Below, piece after piece: positions 13,472 through 25,405 of a DNA stretch of 64,000 nt. How positions within the stretch are numbered: the stretch's first letter is position 1; each line of letters starts with the position of its first letter. Source of the stretch: Syngnathus acus (taxonomy: Eukaryota > Chordata > Actinopteri > Syngnathiformes > Syngnathidae); the NCBI RefSeq assembly GCF_901709675.1, contig NC_051092.1, positions 12,648,491 to 12,712,490 of the forward strand, read 5' to 3'. The notes under the pieces were generated by a model. It was given only the letters and a program-made list of their open reading frames with translations, searched no databases and was not told where the DNA came from. The position numbers and the translations under genes were made by a program.

Positions 13472-14485
13472 ATGGCATCAGAGCTGGCAATGAGCAACTC
13501 CGACCTGCCCACCAGTCCCCTGGCCATGGAATATGTTAATGACTTCGATCTGATGAAGTTTGAAGTGAAAAAGGAGCCGCTGGAGCCCGATCGCAGCATC
13601 AGCCAGTGCAGCCGCCTGGTCGCCGGGGGATCCCTGTCTTCCACCCCGATGAGCACGCCCTGCAGCTCGGTTCCCCCCTCTCCAAGCTTCTCGGCGCCCA
13701 GTCCGGGATCAGGGAGCGAGCAGAAGGCGCACTTGGAGGATTTCTACTGGATGACCGGCTACCAACAGCAGCTCAACCCTGAGGCTCTGGGCTTCAGCCC
13801 GGAGGACGCCGTAGAGGCGCTCATCAGTAGCAGCCACCCGCTCCAGAGCTTCGACGGCTATGCCAGGGGGCAGCAGTTCGCTGGGGGGGCGGCACCGGCG
13901 GGCGCCATGGCCGGGGAGGAGATGGGCTCGGCGGCTGCCGTGGTGTCGGCGGTCATCGCTGCAGCCGCGGCGCAAACTGGCGCGCCCCACCACCACCATC
14001 ACCACCACCACCACGCGGGGGCACACCACCCGACCTCCGGGTCCCAGTCCGGCGGCGGAGGAGGAGGAGGCGGCGGCGGCGCAGGGGGTAACCACCATCA
14101 TCACCACCACCACCCGCACCTTCGCTTGGACGATCGCTTCTCGGACGAGCAGCTGGTGACCATGTCGGTGCGGGAGCTCAACCGGCAGCTGCGCGGGGTC
14201 AGCAAGGAGGAGGTGATCCGCCTCAAGCAGAAGAGGAGGACGCTAAAGAACCGCGGCTATGCCCAGTCGTGCCGCTACAAGCGGGTGCAGCAGCGGCACG
14301 TCCTGGAGGGCGAGAAGACGCAGCTCATCCAGCAGGTGGACCACCTCAAGCAGGAGATCTCCCGGCTGGCCAGGGAGAGGGACGCCTACAAGGAGAAGTA
14401 CGAGAAGCTCATCACCACCGGCTTCAGAGAAAACGGGGGCTCCGGCAGCGATCACAACCCTTCGTCCCCGGAGTTTTTCATGTGA
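13472..14485 (+). CDS. maf: Transcription factor Maf (c-Maf), short isoform, single-exon reading frame
   Basis: Large Maf bZIP transcription factor, 337 residues. It acts in the nucleus and binds MARE elements as a dimer. In vertebrates c-Maf works in lens, chondrocyte, kidney and T-cell differentiation (family knowledge). Visible in order: N-terminal transactivation domain from [16 protein letters not shown], with a sumoylation consensus VKKE (K33); a Ser/Thr-Pro cluster at residues 52-77, the region phosphorylated by GSK3 in large Mafs; the block [32 protein letters not shown] (about 87-118); Ala-rich 154-167; His9 (173-181), Gly10 (194-203) and His7 (208-214) tracts; extended homology region (about 220-249); basic region 250-276 with [12 protein letters not shown]; leucine zipper L278, L285, L292, L299, Y306, L313; C terminus [17 protein letters not shown] and VDHLKQEIS point to c-Maf rather than MafB. 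The ATG at 13472 was chosen because it gives the canonical Maf N terminus; the frame stays open upstream only to a GTG. Confidence 0.97.
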   Translation: MASELAMSNSDLPTSPLAMEYVNDFDLMKFEVKKEPLEPDRSISQCSRLVAGGSLSSTPMSTPCSSVPPSPSFSAPSPGSGSEQKAHLEDFYWMTGYQQQLNPEALGFSPEDAVEALISSSHPLQSFDGYARGQQFAGGAAPAGAMAGEEMGSAAAVVSAVIAAAAAQTGAPHHHHHHHHHAGAHHPTSGSQSGGGGGGGGGGAGGNHHHHHHHPHLRLDDRFSDEQLVTMSVRELNRQLRGVSKEEVIRLKQKRRTLKNRGYAQSCRYKRVQQRHVLEGEKTQLIQQVDHLKQEISRLARERDAYKEKYEKLITTGFRENGGSGSDHNPSSPEFFM

Positions 14486-14487
14486 GT
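14482..14487 (+). other. maf: Splice donor GTGAGT overlapping the maf stop codon
   Basis: The last codons read TTC ATG TGA, and GTGAGT begins inside the ATG, so the exon would end as ...TTC AT|GTGAGT. If the transcript is unspliced here, the protein ends in EFFM. If it is spliced, the AT takes its third base from the next exon and the C terminus changes. Human MAF has a short form ending EFFM and a long form continuing after EFF with Ile, which fits this donor position. The donor is seen directly; its use in this species is inferred. Confidence 0.7.
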
Positions 14488-16260
14488 CTCGGCGTAAAAT
14501 GAACGAAAAGTTTTCTCCTTTTTACCAAACTCTTGCGCGCAGTTAACTAGTTTGTGCGTAAAATTGCGCACGTAAAAAAAAAGTGTCAATTGAGGACAAT
14601 GTGTTGACAAAGGCATTTCTTGGTGAGAATAAGGCTCTGAAGTGATGAGTTGGTGGACTTTGGAGTTTGGCTCTGCAACATGTTTTGTGTTTAAATGATT
14701 CATCATCACTTATCATTTCCTCACTTTTTTCCCCCGCGACGACAGCAGACGTACATTCATTTTCCTGTTTTTGTGTGTGTTCAGAGTATACTTTTATTTT
14801 GTCATTTTCAGAGCCACCCATACACCCCATTTTACCCTGTGAAGACATCCAAACTAATCTGGACAGATTTTAATCATTTCTGTAAAGAAAAAAATACCCG
14901 CGACTGTGAAGCCATGCATGCTGGTCATGTTTCATTTCTCTCTTTTTATTTGTGTTTTAACCGCATTGATCAGCTTCATCGCCCTTTATGGAATCTGGAC
15001 GATATCCACGCGTCACCTGGACCCTGACACACTTTTTCGCGTCCTATTTGGAGCACACTCAGGTCGGGATGACACTGAGATAAATCAACTGTCCAGGATT
15101 CGCCGACTGTTTTAATTTATCATGACTAAACAAAGTAAAGTAGATCAACAAGCGGGCTAACGTGTTGCAAAAATAAGCTTTTAGTGTTTTGTTCTTTTTG
15201 AGGAATTACGCAGAAGTTTACGGGTAGCCTATATTCGCTAAACAAACTGGAAAATCCATTATGTTGTCAGTGTTATGCATCGGTCAATGTGATGTCCTTT
15301 TTGTGGTGTCGGTGAAGAAGCGACAACGCTTTAAAATGGACTCGAATAAACACACCATTCAGTTATTGAATGGGAAAAAAATATTTTCTCCTGACGATCT
15401 TTTTTTTTCTATTACGCACAGTATGTGCGACTCTCCGCCTGCATGTCGACATCACAAAGCTGTGTGTGCGTGTGTGTGTGTGTGTGTGTGTTTGTGTGTG
15501 TCAGTGTGCGCGTGTGTGTGGGCGTGTGTTTGCCTTTGCTTTTGCCTCCCGATGAAACATAAACTGAAATTATTTCAATTAAATGTGTTATGAGTGAAAG
15601 TAAATGCCTCATCGAAGTGGAATGGCAATGCGCAATTTACGCACGGCGCTGAATGTGTCTTTTATTTTCTAGTCCATTGTCCATTATCAATGATTTATCC
15701 ATATTCCTATTATTTTTTGAATAATTGTTTTATTTTATATGTATTTCTGTAAGTGGTGGTCTTCACCTGTTGCACAGCAGAAATCTGAAATCCCTCCCGA
15801 TTATTACAAACACGCACACGGACAAAGCGAAGCAAATTGTCATACTTAAAATAACATGTTTTAGTGTGTCTGAGTTAAAGCCACGTGTTTACTTTGTGTG
15901 CAACAGATCTAGTCAATGATTGATTTTTGAGTAAACTTGTACTTTTCTTTTAAGTTGACAGACGTCGACTTGTTGGGTTCGCGCTGTGTGCACAAAAACA
16001 GGAAAAATAAATTTAACATAGTTTTAAATTAATTAAAAGAAAATGTCACATTGAATCATGTTTCATAGGAGAGAATGAATTATCTTCAAACAGTTGTCTA
16101 AAACAATAGAACAGTATTTAATTATTATATTGCATACCACTAGTGTAATGCTAATATAAATAACCACACAGTTTCAATTGTTTAAGATTATTCAACAATT
16201 ATTACTCCAATTTATTGGAGTACAGAGACACCCAAAAAAAAAATGTGCATGAGGCATTCA
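14486..16260 (+). other. maf: Probable maf 3' UTR (unspliced form) / proximal intron
   Basis: No coding frame of note. The sequence becomes AT-rich, with poly(A)-signal hexamers AATAAA at 15345-15350 and 16006-16011 and several ATTTA-like stretches, as expected for the 3' UTR of the short maf transcript. A GT microsatellite lies at 15461-15531. The actual cleavage site cannot be chosen from sequence alone. Confidence 0.4.
15461..15531. repeat. Interrupted (GT)n
   Basis: GT dinucleotide tract with several GCGT and GTCAGT interruptions, in the likely 3' UTR or proximal intron of maf. Confidence 0.92.
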
Positions 16261-19200
16261 GAGTCGCTCAGACCTGCAGCGACTGACTGCTTTCCTGCAG
16301 ACTAACATGGTTTTAAAGAACAAAGCTGGTGTGCAAGGTCATCACGCAGGCAGTCTTTGTGGTGTGTGTGTGTGTGTGTTTGAGGGGGGGGGGGTGTCAA
16401 AGAAAGGCAGAGTTATTGGTTCTTTCTTCAAACGTGTGTTTCCTATGCAAACGTCTAATTGTGGTGAACACGTTTGAATGAACATCTGCTGCTCACGTAA
16501 TGTACTGTACTCACAAACACACACGGTGGTGACCTGCCGCCTCTGTGGTCTAGAGTGAGGTGATGCGTTTGTACAACCTGGACGATGATTTTGTGTGGCG
16601 ATTCACTGGCCGCTTTCATGATAAACGATTGGAGGAAGGTCCAGGATAAGCCTTTTAGTGTGTGTGTGCGTGTGTGCGTGTGTGTGTGTCCACTAATTTA
16701 TGCCCCTCCTATCTGATTAGGTCCTGGTAGTGTTATATTTAATTCCATTAGTGTTACAACCCAGAATCTAAAAGTGCAACTTTGCTGGTTATGCTGTGAG
16801 GGAAATGTCCGTGTCCTATGAGTATCGCTATTTGGCGTGCTTTACTTCCTGTACCTGCTCACTGCTTCTTCAGCACAGGAAGTGAAAAGCCAGCCAGTAC
16901 ACACACATCGAATTATTAATCACCTCAATATGAAGAGTAATTCTATTCTCCTCTTCGCCACGTATTGACTCGTCACTCACTTTGCAGTCCACCCTGTGAT
17001 TAAGTTATTAAAGATAATGTAGTTGTCCCCTGTCACCATATTGGGCTCCCTCACTTTTCAGGTCAACTATGGGAAATCGCTCTGAAATGTATCAATATTG
17101 GCATGTGAATCATGGCGGCATAGCTCACATTAATGTCTCGGAATTAACAGCACAAAAGAATGCGCCGCCGCGCGCCGTCCATTTGCCGGAGTGCTCGCTG
17201 ACCACACATTTGTGTCTCTTTTTTTTGACCTTGTGCGGTATAGGACGAGTGGGTGCTAAGTGCATTAAATCTATGAGAATAAGTCATTTTATCTTGACAT
17301 TGTAGAGCTTGTTCTGTACTTTGGTTCCGTCAGTCCAAAAAGGATTGCGTAATAAATGTTAAGGATGGAGAAAAGCCAGCTTGTTGTTGTTATCATCTAT
17401 CGTGCAAAGGGTTTTGAATTACCAGAGCAAATCCTTTACGCTTCTTCTCAATTTGCAACACTACATTTTGTTCACGTTCTTGGAAAGAAAAGCATACACT
17501 CCTCTGCCGCCCGATCTGCATCCGCATCACTCGGCACAATAAACATTTACATTTAAAGTGATTTAAATGGCTTGCATTCATGTCGCGGCGCCACACGTCC
17601 GTCAGGCGCACCCGCAGCGGTGGACTGTCTCGCCCTGAGTTATGTGCCATTTATTTGAAACACTCATAATTCAGCTTGTCCTGTCATCTTCAGGAGAAGC
17701 GTGTGGGTGTGTGTATGTGGTGAGCGGAGATCTTGAGATGCTCCGAATCCAATCCAATGATCACAACATGAAGCTAACTTGCACGATCCACAACAAAAGC
17801 TGCGTGAAAATGTTTCGATTTTGTGAGGTATTAATTTCACAGTCCAGGTCAAAAGTCTGTCTTTCCAACCTTGATGATCTCGCTCCGTTTTGCTTGAGAT
17901 GCACTGTAAGACTTTATTGCAGTTCTACTTCGCAGGGGTCTGCAATCGCAAAAAAATATTTTGGGCCTCACGAGCAATAGGCAGCTCTGTAATGTGGCCT
18001 GTACGTGTTTTTGTCCGTGATAGTTCAATATATTTGAGAAAAAAAAAACAACAACTTGTGGGTCTAATTTGATGGACAAGAAACCACCATGCCTGAAATA
18101 ACGACAAATCAGAAACAGGTTTGACTTACGAGGTGTCAATAAAATATTGAACCGATAACATTTTGTCTTTTACAAATCGGGTTTTGCGATGGATATAGGT
18201 CAAGCCTTCTGTTTGTAATTGGTTGTTTTTCCTCAGGCGTGGTGGTTTCTCGTACATCGAAGTAGATACACAAACGGGCTCAGAGAAGGCAGTTTGTTTC
18301 CTAGTTGATTGTGTTATAACATATACAACAAAAAGTGGTACCCGCTAAACACAATATAATAAGTGCTGCGTGTGTGTATCTGAAAGAAAAATCTTCAACT
18401 AATTAGGATTTAATGGTGCGCGACTTCTCTGTTGACGTTTTCAACAGTGCGTTGACTGGCGGGCCACAGAGGCCACTGTGTGTGTGTTTTGGACCACATG
18501 AAGTGAACATGAAGGAAGGAGAAGGCGGTGCGGCGCTCAAACGCGTGCGGTTGCGGAGCTGGAGGCCAGCCAGAGGCTGGCGCGTTTGTAGCTGCATGTC
18601 AATGAAGCGAGTGAGCGAGAGAGAGGTGATTCACCCGCTTTGTGTGTCTCTCTGCCAGTCAAACAGACATTGATCTCAAAAGCAAGGCAAGGTGACCCGC
18701 CCGTGATGTTGTGCAGGCTTCCAAACGCTCCCTCCCTCTCGCTCCCTTTCATTTGCACCTGGGAAAGGCCTTGACCCCACATGCTGCTGCCATGTAGCAC
18801 GTGGGCCCTACCTATCAATCCGTGTGTGTGTGCGTGTGTGCATGTGTGTGTGTGTGTTGCAATTTATTTGGGAGAAATACGCACATGCAGAACAGGTGTG
18901 AAAGAAAGGCAAATGTTTCAGTGCAACAAGGTCTCCCGGGAATTTACTCAAAAAAATGTTCAACTCAATTTGTCAATTTGCAGATAGTTTTACTAAGGAA
19001 ACTTAATAACATTTATTTATATAACTTTTTATATCAGCGTCACATTGACTAACTAGCAATAATTCACCCTTAAAAGTGATTTAAAAAAAACTCTCATAAA
19101 CACCCTCCAGAAAGATGGGAAGATATGATTCCCTAAAAACGTATTTCTTTCCATAGCATTTTTCTTTGGCTAAATAAATATCATATTTCCATTTTATTAT

Positions 19201-20246
19201 TAAAATGTGTTTAATTCCAGCAATAATATCTTTATGAATCACCATACAAAATGTAATACTCCACACTTTGCAGTCATTGTTGGAATGTCCTGCTTAATTC
19301 AATATTCCTTATTACTTGCTATATACCTACAAGGAACATTTTAATCTTCTAATCTTTTCAGATTAGATTTAAATATCTGTTAATCCCCCCTCAATGCTGC
19401 TGTTTTTTTTGTTTTGTGTTGGTTTTACACACCGTCAGCCTCGATCACATAATTTCCGCAGTCATCTTTAAACATAAACAAGAGAAACAAAGTTGAAAAA
19501 CAAGAACAGTCCATATTCAGATTACCGTGAGCTAGACGACTGAGAATAAACACAGACATAAATAAAAAGTAAACTTTTTCACCAGCATGTTGATATTTTT
19601 ATTGATATTGTGATGGTACTTTGATCCCAAAATTCTATGAAATTTTTGTCTGGCCTCAACCAAGTCACAAATTGAACATCCTCTCTCTTCAGTATGCTGC
19701 ATCTCAGCTACTGGGAGCTCCAGTGCAGTCCAACGGGTCAGAGTCCATTTGGCCCGAGTGGGATTATGTGAATAGTTGTCATTGTTAGTTTGAGATTGGA
19801 TTGAGAGAGGCAGTAATCTGCTTTGTCACTCCACGCCTCCTTCCTCCCTCGTTCAAGTATGATTTCTGAGGAAGAAGTTTTGGTGTACTGTCTTGATGAC
19901 TCTTAGCGCTGATGTCTATAAATCTTTTTTTTTCTTAGATTACGTTTAAATTTTCACATGCTATGTGTTGCTTTGTTGTAAATTGATTAATGCATTTTTA
20001 GGGAACAAAACTAAAATAATATGTACCAAAACAGACTGAACTAAAAGATGAAATATAATTCTGGTTTGAACAGTTTTGCCATTCCTTTTTAATAATTTAC
20101 CTTGAATCATTTGTAATTAAAAACTTCAGTCAATTAAAAGGCATTTTCTATAGATAAAATCGGAACTCTAATTTATGATTACGTGCAAAGTTATTTTATG
20201 TCTTTCTTTGCTTTTGAAACTAATTCGCAATCTTTTTTCATTGCAG
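16261..20246. other. Non-coding DNA (maf intron or downstream intergenic)
   Basis: No gene is recognised. Short GT tracts at about 16363, 16665 and 18822. Otherwise apparently unique AT-rich sequence. Confidence 0.65.
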
Positions 20247-20315
20247 GACGTCGAGAAAATTCCTTCATCTGTGATAGAGAATTTGGACTTCAACGTCCCG
20301 TCACCCTCAGTTAAG
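20247..20315 (+). CDS. Candidate alternative maf exon (69 bases)
   Basis: An exon-like segment 5.8 kb after the maf donor. It is preceded by a strong pyrimidine tract and acceptor (TCTTTTTTCATTGCAG) and followed by a GTAAAA donor. Joined to the maf donor it would read EFF-M-TSRKFLHL then a stop at 20272-20274, giving a MAF protein with an eight-residue extension. Read in its own frame it is open over all 23 codons (begins DVEKIPSSVIENLDF). The splice signals are seen directly; that it belongs to maf, or is transcribed at all, is inference. It does not match the human long-isoform tail as I remember it. Confidence 0.4.
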
Positions 20316-20714
20316 GTAAAAAAAAAAAAAAAACCTTTCACCTTCATCCAGTCAATTTGGTGTTTTTATTGTCTACCTTTGACCACAAAGGTAGGTTTGT
20401 TTGGCCTTGGTATGTCGTGAGGAACATTTTAAACCACAAATTATCATTTCTGTTGACTGTTATCAATTATGAAAGGATGTCGTCTCCAATCTTGAGCCTC
20501 CGAAGGTTCAGAAATAATTCAAACAGGACAATTCAGTGAAGTAAATTTGGGTAAAAATTACAAACTGTCAGATGAAATCTTTTTATGGGAAAAGCGCTTG
20601 TGTGTACCGATTTATTTCCATGCAGATTTCTGACAGCAGGTTCCCCGAGGAGCCTTTTATGATTAGATGCATTTTGCACTCGATTTTTAGCTCCGTGGGC
20701 GACCACACCCCTTC

Positions 20715-20736
20715 CTCTCTCTCTCTCTCTCTCTCT
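20715..20736. repeat. (CT)n short microsatellite
   Basis: About eleven CT units followed by GCTCTCTG. Confidence 0.85.
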
Positions 20737-22489
20737 GCTCTCTGACAAGAAGCGCTTGATTGACAGGAGGGGGTCTGACATTGGGCGCGCTCATGGGGGA
20801 TGAGGCCGAAAACCTTTCACTTCATGTGCTGACCCTGTGAACCTCCTTCACCCCACTCCTCTCTCTCTGAGGAGCCAGACGCTGTGCATGTATTTTTTTT
20901 TACTTTATTTATAGTTCATATCTGACTCACATGGCAGATGGGAGGGGATGAGATACTCAAACATAAAAATACTGATTTTCAATGGTGAATACAGAGCAGG
21001 TTTAACGATTGTTGGCCCTTACCGCTTCGAACACACTCGCTATAACACGAACATACTTCATTCCGTATAATCCTTCAGAGATATATTAGAATCTGTCCTT
21101 TGCTGACTTTGATCACAAGGAAGGGGAAGAAAATGCTCGCGTTTGCCTGATTATCACAATGTGTGATATACGATGAAGAAAAAGTAGGAGGTGATAGGTT
21201 GCAACTTGCTAGCCATGAAGTCTTTATAAATATTTTCCACTAAATGTCTGCCCATTTAATCTGATGTGAATGAAGGTGCATAGTCCCGATTTATTTCACT
21301 TTTTGCATCTACCGTCCGCTTACGTTGAGGCATTTTAATGCCTGAAGTGACCCAGCATGTTCTGCTATTTGAACGGGACGAGTCAGACGGGCATGCTCGG
21401 TATTGTTCTATCTTGGCGGAGCAACTGAGGGGTGCTTGCAAGAGGACTCAGGCCAGTCTGATAGGAATGCGGACACATACATATATATGTACGTGGGGAG
21501 GATATGGGGCGGACGGACGGACGGGCAGGGTAACCAGAGGCAGGCGGTGACCTTCTGTGCTGCTGTAAGATCGAAGGCTTTATTTAAAGGCCTGGTCAAT
21601 GTGCTGGATGCTGCGGAGGTATCAGCCTCGCAGCCGGCCGACTCATCAGCAGCACTGTAATACAACGCTGACTCTAACCCCCAGTGCGCGCGCACACACA
21701 AACACACACAAACGCACACAGTGGACACATCAGGTTTTACAGTGCAGCTGAGAGGCTGGCCAGAGGAAATTACAGGATCAGCATGAGCTAAGTTTACGGT
21801 GCAGCAGGAAGAATACTTTGATGCTTTTTTTCCAGATGAGCATTATGCTTTGTCATTCTTAAAATAAAACAATAAAAAAAACATCTGCATGTAAGCTTAC
21901 CTTCATACTCAGACACCAGTTCCCTCTGTACCGGAACATTAGAGAGAGTAAATTTTTCAACAAAACAAGCCTATTAAAATGTGTGTAATTTCACTCATGT
22001 TTGGGCAAATAAAACATTCAGATTTTCAATCTTGGGGTGACATAATACTGGAAGGCTCCCACGACTGCTCAAGTGTGGAAGGGTGTTCCGAGATTTGCTC
22101 TCAAGCAGTTTTAGGGTTAATAATTTGTAAAAGGAAAAGACCATGTAGGTGATAACTGACCCCTAGTATCAGTTTTTGAAAAACTACTCAGTATTTCATA
22201 TTTGTAAATTTAGTCTGGACACAACAATTTTCTAGAAAATGGAAGACGATAACAGTAGAGCCAGTTTTAATTCACCTGCGCCTATCGGACACAACTCACC
22301 ACCTTTGTGCCTCTGACGTTACCTCGGAAGTGGGAAAATTGTTGACTTGTATCTCTACAGTCAGTCTTGGCAACTTTCAAGCAGAACCGCAGAACCACCA
22401 CACAGCTTTGGTAACAACTTTGACCGGCAGGGCTATTGTGTTCTTTTGGAGAACCGAGCGGCTATAATTAGTGAGCAGTAGACAGAGTA

Positions 22490-22510
22490 CATCATCATCA
22501 TCATCATCAT
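22490..22510. repeat. (CAT)n short microsatellite
   Basis: Seven consecutive CAT/ATC units. Confidence 0.9.
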
Positions 22511-23524
22511 TCAACGTGTACTAACACTTCTTCACGTTTTACACGTGACAGCACGCTCAGGGCAGGGGCCAGCCAAGTCGTGAGTGACGGAATGCAGGAT
22601 AGTGAGCTTGTGTGGGACACGGTGTGGGAGGGAGGACACCTGCCTGCTTCAGCACTTTCCCTCTGACACGGGCTGAGGTCACAGACGGGACACGTTAAAA
22701 GTGGTTTCACAGCGGTGCCGCAGCTCCAAGAACTCCGTTTTGCTCGCTTCACACCACCTGCCTGTTTCTCTTTTTTTAAACTCTCGGTAGTGCAGTTGCA
22801 GTACAATTCTGACATTAGAACATGAGAATATTTTACATGAGAATGTAGAAAATCACATCACATAGAAATCAGTGTTGAATAATCAAAAGTGATCAATCCA
22901 AGTGGCAGTGTACTAAATATATTGAGCATCTTGTAGAAAGGGTACTTCTCTTCCCTGCCACCCTAACCAGAAGTTACTCATTATCAAGCCTCTTCCGACT
23001 TGAGTGCTTGTTAGTGTTCGACATAAAACAGGGCGTTTATTTAACCATCAGCAGTTTTAAAGATACACACGGCAAACATAGAACAACTGTGTATAGATTT
23101 GAATCATTTTTAAAGTGTTTCTTCTTCTTTCGCTTTCTGCTACATCTCAAAGCTGCGCCCTGGAGCCACACCTCCAAACATTAGCTCCTCTTTTCAACTT
23201 ATGTTAATATACAATCATGTCTCTGAGGTTTTCACTTGTTTGCCCCGGTTGTGTTGTTTTATTCAAACGTAATTAGTTGTTAAGATGTTACCAGCCTGTG
23301 TGTGTGTGTGCCTCTGAGCCACCGTTGTCCTCGGGTTGCGACTGGGTGCTCGCAGCTTGATTGAGTGAGGAAAGCGGTGTGATCTCATGTTTTCTTCACG
23401 TATGGCTTGCAGCCTTCAGCCTGCAGCCTTCCTCCCGCCCGCAGCATCCTCCTGTTCCTCCGCACACGGCAAACTCACACTTTGTTCCCCGTGCGTCACC
23501 ACAGCAGCTCCTGTTACTCAATTT

Positions 23525-23965
23525 AAGTACATTTTTATCGTAGGAAATTAAGTCATTCTACAACAATGCATTGTAACCTAAAACGTTTGTATCGCAAATC
23601 ATCCTTTCCTATTGAAATGAATGGGAATTCAATTAATCCGTTTCAGTGCCTCAGAGTATTCCAGTAAACATTTTGTAATGTATTTTTTAATTAAACAAAA
23701 TGCACTCAACAGTGTACAATAATAGTACCATAATGAATAGAATTTAAGAATCAAACAGTTGCTGCATCATGCTGAATTAAATGGGCATTGTGCTGCTCAT
23801 TCTGATGTACCTACCTTGGCTACCAATAAGTAATACACACATACTACTCACAGATTTGATAGAAGACCATTGCATCTAAACTGCAATAAAATTACTAAAA
23901 TTAATTGCTTGTGCTCGAGTATAAGTTGTTAAAAGGTTTATAATTATCACAAGATCAATGCTAGT
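23525..23965. repeat. Dispersed repeat copy, family shared with 43015-43345
   Basis: AT-rich block with CAATTAATCCGTTTCAGTGC, ATGCACTCAACAGTG, AGTTGCTGCATCATGCT and ATGGGCATTGTGCTGCTC. The second copy at 43015-43345 shares the ATGGACATTGTGTTGCTCCTG region and neighbouring words. The family is unnamed here; no open frame. Confidence 0.4.
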
Positions 23966-25391
23966 TTTGTTAGCCTCTCTATGATGATTTGCATCGTGTG
24001 TTGGCAATAGGATGGCCAACTTGGTAGCTTTTGTACATTATCTTCGTTGTATATTTATTTTTAAAGCAAACTTCAACTTGAAGCTGCTTTTTTGAAGAAT
24101 TGTTCACTATCTGCCAAATTGCCGCTTGTTGTGAAGTTACCTGCCATCAGCTAGCACTTTTAAAAACGGATATCTGTACTTCCTACTTCTATGTCAAAAT
24201 AAGCTCGCTACTTTTTTTAACCTCAGTAAACGACAATATCAAAACCAAGTATTTAGAGAGAATGACTAATTGAAAAGAATCTCATTTGAGAAAATAAAAA
24301 GTCCATTTGCTATTTCAGTGGTTGTTTTTGTTTTGTTTGTATTTTGTATATTGAAAGTACTTTTGCCATGTTTGCATCTAATTGAATTCCATTGGCTCCG
24401 TGCTGCAGAGTTGTTAACACGAGACAATGTTAACAGTCCTCAGGACGTGTTTCCGCAGCAGAAAATGAGCGCTAAGCTCCCTCTTGCAACATAATTTATT
24501 CAAGGCGCCAAACTGTGTCTTGTGTAGGCCCTAAAGGATCCTATTTTTATAGCCGTCAGCAGCAGCACTTCTCATACACACACATGCAGATTATGTATCA
24601 CGGCGATGCCTTTGGGTGGACACAATATGCGCGTTTCCTCTCACGTCTCATCTTAACCGTCTTGCATCGTCCGTCCGTCCCCGACACCCCCCAACTTGGA
24701 AGCGCCGACAACGAGCTGTAATGGCACATATTTCCTGGGCCCTGGCCGAAACGGGATGCATCTTCTCCTTGTTAGCTTGATAAATAACAGGGCTGCTGGG
24801 AAAGTGCTGAATTTTAGCTTTCGGCCTCTATTTTCCTTCGGATGACATTAATTTTAAGTGGCGGGGAGAAAGCAACGAGCTAATACAGACAAATAAATAA
24901 AGAAGAGCACAATGGCTGGAATCACTCTAATGTGACCTGCTTGTACACACTTCTTTATTTAGCCGTAACCGACGCTCACCGGCCAACGCATTAGGTCACA
25001 CTCTAATGAGGTTCAATACTGTAAACAAGATGTTTTTTGGGGTGCGTTGGTGCAGAATGGCATTAAATCATTCTGAGAGCTGGTTCTTATATTTTGCTCC
25101 TCTGTATGTAGCCAATTGAGGTCTATAGAAATATCACATTGATGCCTTTTCAAATCTGTAATCAGATTGATTTATCACAGCAGTGTTTCTTGGTTAAAAG
25201 GATTAAAAATGTCTGTGTTGTAGATTCAAAGTAAAAGTTAACATTTATGAAAAAAAAAAACATAAAAATGATTTCATCAAAATCTTTTGCGCATAAAATT
25301 TGAATAAACTAATGACATAAATTGGTGTAAATTTGTTCCAGACTTACTGAAAAAGTTAAATATAACTGACAATTGGTGATACTACTGTATA

Positions 25392-25405
25392 CCACTAGAG
25401 GGCGT
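25392..25405 (+). promoter_or_regulatory. CTCF-like motif
   Basis: CCACTAGAGGGCGT fits the CTCF core CCNNNAGRKGGCRS, plus orientation. Confidence 0.4.
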
